Source: a bacterium (lineage in GTDB: Bacteria; JAMCPX01). Taken from it: DNA of 64,000 nucleotides. The position numbers and the translations under genes are program-made. A model generated the notes under the pieces. The model was not told where the DNA came from. It saw only the letters and a list, made by a program, of their open reading frames with translations, and did not search any database. The stretch's first letter is position 1, and each line of letters starts with the position of its first letter. This document shows, piece by piece, positions 26,876 through 35,874 of this stretch. The DNA is taken from NCBI GenBank assembly GCA_021792615.1, contig JAJYUJ010000004.1, positions 24,232 to 88,231 of the forward strand, read 5' to 3'.

Positions 26876-28258
26876 TTATTTTTTACCGCCGACGACGATC
26901 CGGGGGATCCGAAGAGTCGGCTGCCCGTCCGCAACAGGTACTCCCTGGTTGTCCTTGCCGCAGGTACCGATACTATAGCCGATATCACTGCCAACCCTGT
27001 CTATCTCTTGGAGCACCTCGGGACCGTTACCAAGCAGCGTTACACCTTCGACGGGCGGGCCTATTTTGCCGCGCTCTATCGTATGACCTTCCGTGATCTC
27101 AAATATAAAGTCACCGGTTACCGTATTTACCTCTCCTCCGCCCATTTTGAGAACAAGCAAACCATTTTCCACGTCGGATATAATGGAAGAAGGATCATCT
27201 TTCCCGCTCAGGATAAGGGTATTGGTCATGCGCGGTATCGGCGGGTACCTGAATGATTCTCTCCTGCCGTTGCTTGTCTGCCGCATACCATGCTCTGTCG
27301 CGTATTTGAGGTCGAACAGATAATTTTTTAAAATGCCGTTTTCTATCACGATATTACGGCCTGCTTTTGTACCTTCATCATCGTAATGGAAGGAACCCCT
27401 CATGCCCGGCAGAGTCGGGTCATCCACAACGGTAATGAGCGGTGAAGCAACCTTTTTGTTCAGTTTGTCCGCATATACAGAGAGTCCCTTGTAAATATGG
27501 TCAGCCTCAAGGCCATGCCCCACTGCTTCATGTATCATGGTGCCGCCAGCCTCGCTTGACAGGACTACAGTCATTTTCCCGCCTTTTATGGGTATGCTGT
27601 TACTCATCTTTATGGCCCTGTTTACCGCGGTCCTAACGGTCGTTATGTGGGCATCATTATTAAAAAGCTCCATCCCGATTGATCCGCCCAGGGATTCATA
27701 GCCGGTGTGGAGTTTGCCGTCCTTTTCCATGATAACATTGAAGCTTATGGTCGTCCGTATCTGTTCGTCTTCAACGGACGTACCCCCGGTAGAAAAGACC
27801 GCTATTTTTCTGACACTATCAATGTATGCTCCCTGAACCTGTACGATCTGATTGCTCAGTTTGTATGCCTCGTTTTGAGCGGTTAATATACTATCCGCCT
27901 TTCTTGTGAGATTGATGCCGAGGGGATGTTTTACAACCTGCGTGCAGGCCTTTGAAGGTTCAGAAAGAACCACCTGTTTTGTACCATTCTTCCTTTTGAG
28001 GTATGCTGAGAGTGCCTTTAACAGATTATGAGCGCCGGCCTGCGTCAGATTCGTCGTCGAGGCATAGTAGACTATGCCATTGTTAAACAACCGCAAGCCC
28101 ATACCGCTGTCGGTCCCTGCTATTGCCCTGTCGATCTTGCCTGACTCCACCCTTATGTTCGAAAACGTTGTTTCTTCGAAAAACAGTTCGGCAAAGTCCG
28201 CACCGGATTTCAACGCGTCTTCGAGAATCGTATCTATAGTTATGCCGGCGTAAATCAT
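26876..28258 (-). CDS. tldD: TldD-type metalloprotease subunit
   Basis: This 460-aa protein is the catalytic subunit of the TldD/TldE (PmbA) protease, which degrades unfolded peptides and matures some modified peptides. The metal motif HEAVGHGLEAD (HExxxH, His243-His248) is present, as are FFEETTFSNIRVESGKIDRA at the N-terminus and the C-terminal SIGTCGKDNQGVPVADGQPTLRIPRI, whose Cys is a zinc ligand in TldD. The frame is open upstream to 28519, but that part is antisense to folC sense; the ATG at 28258 overlaps the folC stop (ATGA) and fits the family. No TldE partner is in the window. Confidence 0.92.
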   Translation of the reverse strand: MIYAGITIDTILEDALKSGADFAELFFEETTFSNIRVESGKIDRAIAGTDSGMGLRLFNNGIVYYASTTNLTQAGAHNLLKALSAYLKRKNGTKQVVLSEPSKACTQVVKHPLGINLTRKADSILTAQNEAYKLSNQIVQVQGAYIDSVRKIAVFSTGGTSVEDEQIRTTISFNVIMEKDGKLHTGYESLGGSIGMELFNNDAHITTVRTAVNRAIKMSNSIPIKGGKMTVVLSSEAGGTMIHEAVGHGLEADHIYKGLSVYADKLNKKVASPLITVVDDPTLPGMRGSFHYDDEGTKAGRNIVIENGILKNYLFDLKYATEHGMRQTSNGRRESFRYPPIPRMTNTLILSGKDDPSSIISDVENGLLVLKMGGGEVNTVTGDFIFEITEGHTIERGKIGPPVEGVTLLGNGPEVLQEIDRVGSDIGYSIGTCGKDNQGVPVADGQPTLRIPRIVVGGKK

Positions 28259-29598
28259 ACCTGTATCTCCATTTTTATTTCTCCTATCAGAAAGATAGAA
28301 CCTGTTACAACAATTACACCATGAGCCGGCGTTATGGCAAGAGCATGGTTCAGCGCACTTTGTGAGGATGAGATAACATGCAAACGGTCGGGGCTGCTGA
28401 GACGGATTGAACGGATGAAACCGGCAAGCTCTTCCGGAGCCGCACTCCTTTCCCCGGTATATGAGGTAAGTACGAATGTGTCTGCTATCTCTGAAAGCTG
28501 GGTTATCATACTCTGCCACTGTTTGTCCTTTGATACGGCAAATACAACAGTGACAGACTTCGTTTGCCCCGGATAAGAAGGAAGCCCCCTATTACTTTCC
28601 CCCTGATAAGGGGGATGCAAGGGGGTTAAATAATAATCCTTTACCGTCTTGATAAGTGTTTGAATGCCGGCAGGGTTATGGGCCGAATCGAGGATTACGT
28701 CGGGGTTTTTCCGGATTATTTCAAATCTGCCGGGCCACGATGTTTTCAAAAGTCCGTCCCTTATTGAGTTGTCCGCAATCTTTGTGACTGTTTCATCAAT
28801 CAGGAGGACCGCCTGAATAGCTGCTGCTGCATTGGAGATCTGATGTCTGCCTTTCAGCGCTAATCGTAGTCCCTCTATTGCCCGCCGATCGTTATAAAAA
28901 CTAAAATCCGCTTCGGTTCCCGAAATAGAAAATGCACTGTCCATGGCATAAAGAATGCCGTGCTTGTTTGCACACTCCACTTCGAGGACTTGCCGTGAAA
29001 CAGGGTTCATGTCGGTTGTTACAAAGGGTTTTCCGGACCGGATAATACCGGCTTTCTCCCTGGCTATCTCCTGCTCAGTTGTGCCGAGGTAGAGCTGATG
29101 ATCCAGGGCTATATTGGTTATGACGGATATATCCGGTTGTACGGCATTTGTGGCATCGAACCTTCCGCCCATTCCGACTTCGAGTATAGCGATATCTATC
29201 TTTAGCTTGTTAAAATGGAGGAGGGCAGCGGCAGTCATAAATTCGAAATAGGTGAGATCGGACAATTCAGCCCTGCTGCCGATGATATCAAACAACCGTT
29301 CGCCGGTGGCATCGAATGACGCTTGGTCTATCATCTCTCCATTGACTTTTATTCTTTCCTGCATGGATACAAGATGCGGAGATGTGTACAGACCCGTTTT
29401 GTATCCTGAACTGCGGAGGATAGAATCGATCATCGAGCAGGTAGAGCCCTTACCATTCGTACCGCCCACGATGATAATTTTGTATGCCTTTTCGGGATGG
29501 TCAAGATAGTCAAGCATTGCCGAGATGCGTTCCAGCCCGGGCTTTATACCGAATTTTTCCAGCGATTGTATGCGTTCTGCTATAGTCATAGGTGACAC
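28255..29598 (-). CDS. folC: Folylpolyglutamate/dihydrofolate synthase with in-frame palindromic insertion
   Basis: This 447-aa Mur-ligase-family enzyme adds glutamate to folates, and in its bifunctional form to dihydropteroate. Motifs: ATP loop VGGTNGKGSTCSM (about 44-56), TSPHLVSMQERIKVNGE, EVGMGGRFDATN, TNIALDHQLYLG, and ILDSAHNPAGIQTL. Between DSAHNPAGIQTLIKTVKDYY and VTVVFAVSKDKQW lies an extra segment (about residues 324-347, starting LTPLHPPYQGE) encoded by a GC-rich palindromic element. It is in a surface region between domains in related enzymes. It keeps the frame, so the protein is probably functional. Overlaps tldD by 4 bases. Confidence 0.93.
   Translation of the reverse strand: MSPMTIAERIQSLEKFGIKPGLERISAMLDYLDHPEKAYKIIIVGGTNGKGSTCSMIDSILRSSGYKTGLYTSPHLVSMQERIKVNGEMIDQASFDATGERLFDIIGSRAELSDLTYFEFMTAAALLHFNKLKIDIAILEVGMGGRFDATNAVQPDISVITNIALDHQLYLGTTEQEIAREKAGIIRSGKPFVTTDMNPVSRQVLEVECANKHGILYAMDSAFSISGTEADFSFYNDRRAIEGLRLALKGRHQISNAAAAIQAVLLIDETVTKIADNSIRDGLLKTSWPGRFEIIRKNPDVILDSAHNPAGIQTLIKTVKDYYLTPLHPPYQGESNRGLPSYPGQTKSVTVVFAVSKDKQWQSMITQLSEIADTFVLTSYTGERSAAPEELAGFIRSIRLSSPDRLHVISSSQSALNHALAITPAHGVIVVTGSIFLIGEIKMEIQV
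28585..28625. repeat. Nested palindromic element inserted in the folC coding region
   Basis: Two CCCCCT arms (28585-28590, 28599-28604) pair with two AGGGGG arms (28609-28614, 28620-28625) in a nested inverted repeat. The sequence resembles the CCCCCTTTTGAAAAGGGGG element at 48655-48679 and interrupts folC without breaking the frame. Confidence 0.7.
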
Positions 29599-29608
29599 TA
29601 TAATAAGC

Positions 29609-29624
29609 TTAACCCGGAAAATGC
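29609..29624 (-). repeat. Short dispersed repeat, partial copy 3
   Basis: TTAACCCGGAAAATGC is the reverse complement, with one mismatch, of the 3' 16 bases of the 20-bp repeat at 7753 and 18634. It lies in the divergent folC/sufC spacer. Confidence 0.45.
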
Positions 29625-29643
29625 AATGAAAAACCTTGCGTTG

Positions 29644-29672
29644 TTGAAGACTTTTGAATAAATGACTATGAT
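29644..29672 (+). promoter_or_regulatory. Putative promoter of the suf operon
   Basis: TTGAAG (29644-29649) and TATGAT (29667-29672) are spaced by 17 bases, with the sufC start 20 bases further on. No IscR/SufR-like operator could be recognised. Confidence 0.4.
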
Positions 29673-29691
29673 ACTAAGGATGGGAGGTTGT

Positions 29692-30432
<741 letters not shown>

Positions 30433-31827
30433 ATGAGCGCTTCAACGATAGAACCTCTCGATAATGTTCTCGAACAGCCCGTTGATTCAAAATATGTGTT
30501 CAGATCCAAAAAGGGGCTGAATGAAGATATCATAAGGGAGATATCAGCCAGGAAGCAAGAACCTTCATGGATGCTGGAAAAACGGCTTGCATCATACGAT
30601 ATATTCAGGGAAAAGCCTGTTCCCACATGGGGACCCGATCTCTCCGCCCTTAACTTCGACGAGATAATATTCTACATCAGGCCCGAGGATTATAAGGCGA
30701 TGAAATGGGAGGATGTCCCGGATGCGATAAAAAAAACATACGATGCACTCGGTATACCCGAGGCAGAAAAAAAATATCTTGCAGGCCTTGTTGCCCAGTA
30801 TGAATCAGAGGCGGTTTATACAAACCTGAAAAAGGCATGGGACAGTAAAGGGGTTCTCTTTACCGATATGGACTCTGCAGTAAAGGAGCATCCCGACCTT
30901 GTAAAGGAATACTTTATGACAAAATGCGTGCCTGCCGCTGATAATAAGTTTGCGGCGTTGCATGGTGCCGTTTGGAGCGGCGGGAGCTTCGTGTATGTGC
31001 CAAAGGGCGTAAAAGTCGACATTCCTCTCCAAACATACTTCAGAATGAATACCAAGTCATCGGGACAGTTTGAACACACCCTTATCATTGTCGAGCCGGG
31101 GGCAGAAGTGCATTATATTGAAGGCTGTACGGCCCCGCGGTACAGTGTCAGTTCCCTTCACTCGGCGGTTGTTGAAATATTTGTCAAAGACAATGCACGA
31201 GCCCGGTATACCACTATACAGAACTGGAGTACGGATGTTTATAACCTCAACACGAAACGCGCAATCGTTGAAGAGAACGGCATTATGGAATGGGTGGGAG
31301 GTTCCATGGGCAGCGGGGTGACTATGCTGTACCCTGCCTCAATATTGAGAGGCAAAGGTGCGCGGGCAGAGCACCTGAACATTGCGTTTGCGGGCAAGGG
31401 ACAATATAAAGATACCGGTGCAAAGGTCATACTCGCGGCACCGGATACCAGCGCAAGCATTATCTCGAAGAGTATAAGCAAAGATGGCGGCAAGTCCGTG
31501 TATCGCGGGCTGGTGAGAATAGGAAGCAATGCAAACGGTGCAAAGGCCCATGTTGAATGTCAGTCCCTTATGCTTGACGACAAGTCCAGCGTTGATACCA
31601 TCCCTATCATCGAGCAGCTTACTCCGCAATCGTCCGTTGGACACGAAGCGACCGTTGGTAAAATAGATGAGGAACAATTGTTTTATCTCATGAGCAGGGG
31701 TATCTCAAGGGACGATGCGGTTGCCCTTGTTGTAAGGGGATTTATAGAGCCCATAGCAAAAGAGCTGCCCATGGGATATGCGGTCGAGTTGAACCGGCTG
31801 ATCCAGCTCGAAATGAAAGGAGCGTAA
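30433..31827 (+). CDS. sufB: Fe-S cluster assembly scaffold SufB
   Basis: This 464-aa protein is the SufB scaffold subunit. It has the N-terminal SKKGLNEDIIREISARKQEPSWM-type segment, VWSGGSFVYVPKGVKVDIPLQTYFR, EHTLIIVEPGAEVHYIEGCTAPRY (with the conserved Cys), and the C-terminal PIIEQLTPQSSVGHEATVGKIDEEQLFYLMSRGIS. It starts at the base after the sufC stop, so expression is tightly coupled, and sufD begins 1 base after its end. Confidence 0.96.
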   Translation: MSASTIEPLDNVLEQPVDSKYVFRSKKGLNEDIIREISARKQEPSWMLEKRLASYDIFREKPVPTWGPDLSALNFDEIIFYIRPEDYKAMKWEDVPDAIKKTYDALGIPEAEKKYLAGLVAQYESEAVYTNLKKAWDSKGVLFTDMDSAVKEHPDLVKEYFMTKCVPAADNKFAALHGAVWSGGSFVYVPKGVKVDIPLQTYFRMNTKSSGQFEHTLIIVEPGAEVHYIEGCTAPRYSVSSLHSAVVEIFVKDNARARYTTIQNWSTDVYNLNTKRAIVEENGIMEWVGGSMGSGVTMLYPASILRGKGARAEHLNIAFAGKGQYKDTGAKVILAAPDTSASIISKSISKDGGKSVYRGLVRIGSNANGAKAHVECQSLMLDDKSSVDTIPIIEQLTPQSSVGHEATVGKIDEEQLFYLMSRGISRDDAVALVVRGFIEPIAKELPMGYAVELNRLIQLEMKGA

Positions 31828-31828
31828 C

Positions 31829-32977
31829 ATGGCAACCGGTGTTCTTCTGCCAGAGTGGAAAAGGTTCCATCCACAGTTTGTACAACCCGGAATGCTTCAC
31901 CTGCTCAATGATGGAAACAAAGAACGGTATGAGAAATACATTCAATCTTTTGGAGATGTTTTAAAAGGTAGACAGAGTATCGGAAATATTGACGGATATC
32001 TTTCCGGGCAAAACGATCCCCGTAAGCCGGGACTTTCGCTTTCGGCGATCGATCTTGCAAAGGATACCGGCGCCTTACCTCTGCTGTCCGGCCTTATGAA
32101 ACTGGATACGGGAGGCAGGGGTAAGTTCCATGCAATGGATGAATCCTTCCTTCAGCTTGACCGTATGTATGCAAAGGGATTTTACCTGAATCTCAAAGAT
32201 ACCGTAAAAGAGCCGCTTATCGAATTGGTAAAGGCATCGCAGGACAGCGGCATGCTCGTTCATCATGACCTCATAGTCCTTGAACCAGGGGCGCATATCA
32301 CCATCCTGAGAATTGCGGAAGGCAGCAATGGCGGTATGATTTCCGACGACGTGGAAATTTACGCAGGTGAAGGTTCACGTATCGATTATATAACCCTGAA
32401 CCGATCGAAAAAGGGATCGTTTTATACGGCCGTTAAACGTGCACGGGTAGCGGAAGGAGCAACGGTAAACTGGTATCATGTGGATCTTTATGAAGCGAAC
32501 ACAGCGATGAGCGTGCGTTCGATGCTTGCAGGACCCCGTGCCGAAAGCAGAATGACCGGAGTAGTCGTCGCCCAGGGGGAAGCCCAAAAAGACATGTCGT
32601 ACGAAACATTTCACACGGCTCCGGATACGGTTACATCCGTACTGGTCAGGGTCGCGGTTCTTGATACGGCAAAGGTTGTGTACAGGGCTTTAACGCACAT
32701 TGCTTCAGGCTCGAAGAGGGCGAAGGTGGAACAAGCGGAGAAGTCCATAATGCTGGGTGAACATGCAAGGTTCGATGGCATACCGAGTCTGTGGATAGAC
32801 GAGGACGATGTCATTGCATCCCACAGTGCAAGCTCGGGTATGGCTGACGATCAGGTCATGTTTTATCTGAAGAGCAGAGGGATACCGCATCAACAGGCAG
32901 AAAAGCTTATCACCGACGGGTTTATAGCGTCACTCCTGAACAAAGCACCGCTCGATCTGCTCAAGGGATTGTATTAA
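31829..32977 (+). CDS. sufD: Fe-S cluster assembly protein SufD
   Basis: This 382-aa SufD paralog forms a heterodimer with SufB on top of SufC. It shares the beta-helix region (LVHHDLIVLEPGAHITILRIAEGS, RAESRMTGVVVAQGEAQKDM) and the C-terminal EHARFDGIPSLWIDEDDVIASHSASSGMADDQVMFYLKSRGI, in which His takes part in cluster assembly in E. coli SufD. It is the last gene of the operon; no sufS, sufU or sufE is present in the window, so the sulfur donor must be encoded elsewhere. Confidence 0.93.
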   Translation: MATGVLLPEWKRFHPQFVQPGMLHLLNDGNKERYEKYIQSFGDVLKGRQSIGNIDGYLSGQNDPRKPGLSLSAIDLAKDTGALPLLSGLMKLDTGGRGKFHAMDESFLQLDRMYAKGFYLNLKDTVKEPLIELVKASQDSGMLVHHDLIVLEPGAHITILRIAEGSNGGMISDDVEIYAGEGSRIDYITLNRSKKGSFYTAVKRARVAEGATVNWYHVDLYEANTAMSVRSMLAGPRAESRMTGVVVAQGEAQKDMSYETFHTAPDTVTSVLVRVAVLDTAKVVYRALTHIASGSKRAKVEQAEKSIMLGEHARFDGIPSLWIDEDDVIASHSASSGMADDQVMFYLKSRGIPHQQAEKLITDGFIASLLNKAPLDLLKGLY

Positions 32978-33014
32978 CCATCGTTTGACCAAAGAAATGC
33001 AATGACCGGTAATT

Positions 33015-33096
33015 TGTCATTGCAAAAAATGAAACGACGAAGCGATCCCTTTGTATTGACGGATTGCTTCGCCGCAAAACGCTCCTTGCCATGACA
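33015..33096. repeat. Imperfect long palindromic intergenic element after sufD
   Basis: TGTCATTGC at 33015-33023 and GAAGCGATCC at 33039-33048 are mirrored by GGATTGCTTC at 33061-33070 and GCCATGACA at 33088-33096, forming an imperfect inverted repeat. It belongs to the same GATTGCTTCGCCGC family as 19572-19645. The rest of the 294-base gap 32978-33271 holds no gene I can see. Confidence 0.6.
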
Positions 33097-33271
33097 TGAT
33101 TACAATCCCGTATGTTGCAAATGTATTTTTGGGTGCTTCGCTAAAATTGAAGAACCCCGTCGAAATCAGCGGGTCACGGCGAGTTCCTATTCAATAATAT
33201 TGTAACGATGGAATGTCCTCTTCTTCTTTGTTCTCTTGAGTTTCGCAGGCATTACATGTTATTATGTAACT

Positions 33272-34636
33272 ATGGCTGATCAAATCAAAATACTTGTTGT
33301 CGACGATGAGGAGAATATCAGGTTTGCCGTTTCCAATATTCTGAGTACGAACGGCTATCAGGTGGATACCGCATCCAATGGGGAGGATGCGTTTCTGGAG
33401 CTCAAAAAACAACCGTATGATTTTGTAATCTGTGACATACAGATGCCCAAGATGGACGGAAGGGAACTGCTCAGAGCACTTCAGCACAACGGAATTGAAA
33501 CGACCGTCATCATGATGTCCGCATACGGCACTATAGACAGTGCTCTGGAATCTATTAAAGCGGGCGCCTATGATTATATAACAAAACCGTTTAAGCCGGA
33601 CGAGCTTATTCTGACGGTTAAAAAGGCAGAAGAGCGTTTAAAACTGTACCGGGAGAACCTTACCCTTAAACAAGCCGTTGCAAAGGAATACGATTTTAGC
33701 GCCATCATCGGCAAGAGCGAAAAGATCCTGAATGTGCTCAATGAGATAAAAAAGGTGGCGGGTCTTAAAACGACCGTACTGATTACCGGAGAAAGCGGTA
33801 CCGGCAAGGAACTTGTTGCAAAAGCAATACATTATAACAGCGACAGAAAGAACAAACCGTTTATATCCATTAATTGCGGTGCGATACCGGAAAATCTTCT
33901 CGAGAGCGAACTGTTCGGATATGCAAAGGGTGCCTTTACCGGTGCTTATGCAAGTAAGCGGGGATTGTTCGAAGCCGCAGACGGAGGGACACTGTTTCTT
34001 GATGAAATCGGAGAGATGCCGTTTAGTTTACAGGTGAAGCTGCTGCGCGCCATTGAACAGTCCCAAATATTCCGAATAGGGGATACCAAATCCATTACTA
34101 TCGATGTCAGATTTCTTGCGGCAACATCGAAAGACCTGTCCGATGAGGTTAAAAACGGTAAATTCAGGGATGACCTTTATTATAGGTTGAATGTCTTCAA
34201 TATCAAATTACCGCCCCTCAGGGAACGCAGGGAAGATATACCGCTGCTTGCCACTGCTTTTTTAATAAGGAATGCGGTAAACTTTTCGAAATCCATCAAA
34301 GGCTTTGACGAATCAGTCATTGACCTTTTCATGAAGAATGCATGGTACGGAAATGTCCGGGAACTCGAGAATGTGATCGAAAGGGCATGTATATTGACGG
34401 AAAAAGAGCTCATAATGCCCGAGGTCATACCCGATACGATTCAATCACAGAACAGTATGTTTCCTGCCGGCACCGAGAGCGGGTTTTCTATCAAACAGGC
34501 TCAGAAAAAGTATGAGGTTGAACTGATAAACAAGGCATTGAAAGAAACAAGCGGCAATAAAACCCGGGCTGCGCAATTACTCGAAATAAGCCTGAGAGCT
34601 TTGATGTACAAATTGAAAGAATATGGTATTGAATAA
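33272..34636 (+). CDS. Sigma-54-dependent response regulator (NtrC family)
   Basis: This 454-aa regulator has a receiver domain (ILVVDDEENI; phospho-acceptor Asp55 in DFVICDIQMPKMDG; DYITKPFKPDE). A sigma-54-activating AAA+ domain follows with Walker A TGESGTGKELVAKAIH, the GAFTGA loop contacting sigma-54 (GYAKGAFTGAYASKRG), and Walker B GGTLFLDEIGEMP. The C-terminus is a Fis-type HTH (NKTRAAQLLEISLRALMYKLKEYGI). I start at ATG 33272 (MADQIKILVVDD) rather than the in-frame TTG at 33236. No cognate kinase is adjacent. It sits just upstream of pil genes, so a PilR-like role is possible but unproven. Confidence 0.92.
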   Translation: MADQIKILVVDDEENIRFAVSNILSTNGYQVDTASNGEDAFLELKKQPYDFVICDIQMPKMDGRELLRALQHNGIETTVIMMSAYGTIDSALESIKAGAYDYITKPFKPDELILTVKKAEERLKLYRENLTLKQAVAKEYDFSAIIGKSEKILNVLNEIKKVAGLKTTVLITGESGTGKELVAKAIHYNSDRKNKPFISINCGAIPENLLESELFGYAKGAFTGAYASKRGLFEAADGGTLFLDEIGEMPFSLQVKLLRAIEQSQIFRIGDTKSITIDVRFLAATSKDLSDEVKNGKFRDDLYYRLNVFNIKLPPLRERREDIPLLATAFLIRNAVNFSKSIKGFDESVIDLFMKNAWYGNVRELENVIERACILTEKELIMPEVIPDTIQSQNSMFPAGTESGFSIKQAQKKYEVELINKALKETSGNKTRAAQLLEISLRALMYKLKEYGIE

Positions 34637-34651
34637 ATTATGGGGGTGGAG

Positions 34652-35554
34652 ATGAAAAATATTTCTTTTATCTTTTTAAGTATCTTCTTAATAGCGGGTT
34701 GTCAGAAACGCAATGAACAGGTGAGAACCATGTTTTCCGGTAATGTCAATCCCCAAGTCGAACGTGTTCAGTCTGTTGAAATTCAACCCGAAAACCCTAC
34801 GGTAAAAAGCACCCTTACCGTTTCCATGCCAGCAAATATGCATTCCACAAACATTGCCTGGTATATCAACAACCAGAATACCGTGTCTGCGGATACCCTT
34901 CAGGGTGAATTCAAAAAGGGTGACACCATTACGGCGGTTGTTTCTTATTCGAATGCAAAAGGGACGCAAACGCTGGCTGTTTCTCCGGCTATAACCATAC
35001 AGGACTCACCCCCGGTTATTACCTCGATCAACCTGACGCCTCTGGACCCGACGATAGCCTCAACATTGCAAGTATCGGTCCGGGCGTCCGATGCCGACGG
35101 GGATCCGGTATCATTTACATACCAATGGTATGTAAATGGTAACCCTGTCAGCGATCAGACGGGAGATACCTTTAGCTGCGCTTCTTATAAGCACGGTGAT
35201 ATGGTCTATGTCATGGTAACGCCTTCGGATGGTGAAAAGAACGGGGTAAGCGTTGCAAGCGCTTATGTTTCCATTCAGGATACGGCTCCGGTTATACTAT
35301 CGAAGCCACCGGATGTCATGACCGGTTCTATTTTCACTTACAACCTGAAGGCCTCGGATATTGATAACGACCCGTTGTCTTATAAACTTGAATCAGCACC
35401 CCCGGGGATGACCATCAGCAAGAACGGAGTGATATCATGGAACACAGCGGGCATAACGTCAGCAACGTCCGTTACCGTAAAGGTGGTTGTCGATGACGGA
35501 TTCGGGGGGAAGGCCTATCAGACCTTCAGTTTACACATCGAGAAGAAGCAATAA
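34652..35554 (+). CDS. Lipoprotein with Ig/cadherin-like domains
   Basis: This 300-aa protein has a lipoprotein signal (MKNISFIFLSIFLIAGC, Cys17). The mature part has about three all-beta Ig-like modules: residues 40-115 (SVEIQPENPTVKSTLTVSMP), about 120-210 (INLTPLDPTIASTLQVSVRASDADGDPVSFTYQWYVNG) and 215-300 (PDVMTGSIFTYNLKASDIDNDPLSYKLESAPPGMTIS, cadherin/He_PIG-like with a DxDxD calcium-type motif). It is probably a surface or periplasmic adhesive or scaffolding protein. GGGTGGAG precedes the ATG at 34652, so an upstream in-frame ATG at 34640 is less likely. Confidence 0.8.
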   Translation: MKNISFIFLSIFLIAGCQKRNEQVRTMFSGNVNPQVERVQSVEIQPENPTVKSTLTVSMPANMHSTNIAWYINNQNTVSADTLQGEFKKGDTITAVVSYSNAKGTQTLAVSPAITIQDSPPVITSINLTPLDPTIASTLQVSVRASDADGDPVSFTYQWYVNGNPVSDQTGDTFSCASYKHGDMVYVMVTPSDGEKNGVSVASAYVSIQDTAPVILSKPPDVMTGSIFTYNLKASDIDNDPLSYKLESAPPGMTISKNGVISWNTAGITSATSVTVKVVVDDGFGGKAYQTFSLHIEKKQ

Positions 35555-35598
35555 TTATACATAATTATATATCATTAACGTATATAGTAATAAAATAC

Positions 35599-35629
35599 TT
35601 GACATTTTATTTTAAATGTGTGCTTATAG
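35599..35629 (+). promoter_or_regulatory. Putative promoter before the HTH gene and pil operon
   Basis: TTGACA (35599-35604) is followed at 18-19 bases by CTTATAG (623-629 of this block, i.e. 35623-35629), preceded by an extended-minus-10-like TG at 35621. The spacing is slightly long. Confidence 0.35.
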
Positions 35630-35649
35630 ACTACAAGTGAGGTATAATG

Positions 35650-35850
35650 ATGGGCAGGCATAACAATTTAAAATTGATAAGAACCAAGGCATTAATGAGT
35701 AAAGCTGAGCTCGCACGAAAGGCAAATATATCCGTCCTTACTATAACAAGAATTGAACAGGGTATGGAATGCAGAGTCGATACGAAAAGAAAAATTATTC
35801 AAGCACTTGGATTTAAGATCTCAGAAAAAGATAAGATTTTTCCGGATTAA
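35650..35850 (+). CDS. Small XRE-family helix-turn-helix protein
   Basis: This 66-aa protein is a single Cro/C1-type HTH domain: LKLIRTKALMSKAELARKANISVLTITRIEQGMECRVDTKRKIIQALGF, with the recognition helix in ISVLTITRIEQ. It probably binds DNA as a dimer. GAGG lies 7 bases before the ATG at 35650 and only 4 before the one at 35647, so 35650 is preferred. It stands 24 bases upstream of pilM in the same direction and may be co-transcribed with the pilus operon or regulate it. Confidence 0.8.
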   Translation: MGRHNNLKLIRTKALMSKAELARKANISVLTITRIEQGMECRVDTKRKIIQALGFKISEKDKIFPD

Positions 35851-35874
35851 AGGGTAATAGATAAAGGAGGTTTT

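Noticed and set aside
28259..28519. N-terminal extension of TldD (87 codons upstream of 28258)
   Set aside because: It lies inside folC and gives Cys/Arg-rich unrelated sequence; the 28258 ATG overlaps the folC stop and matches TldD.
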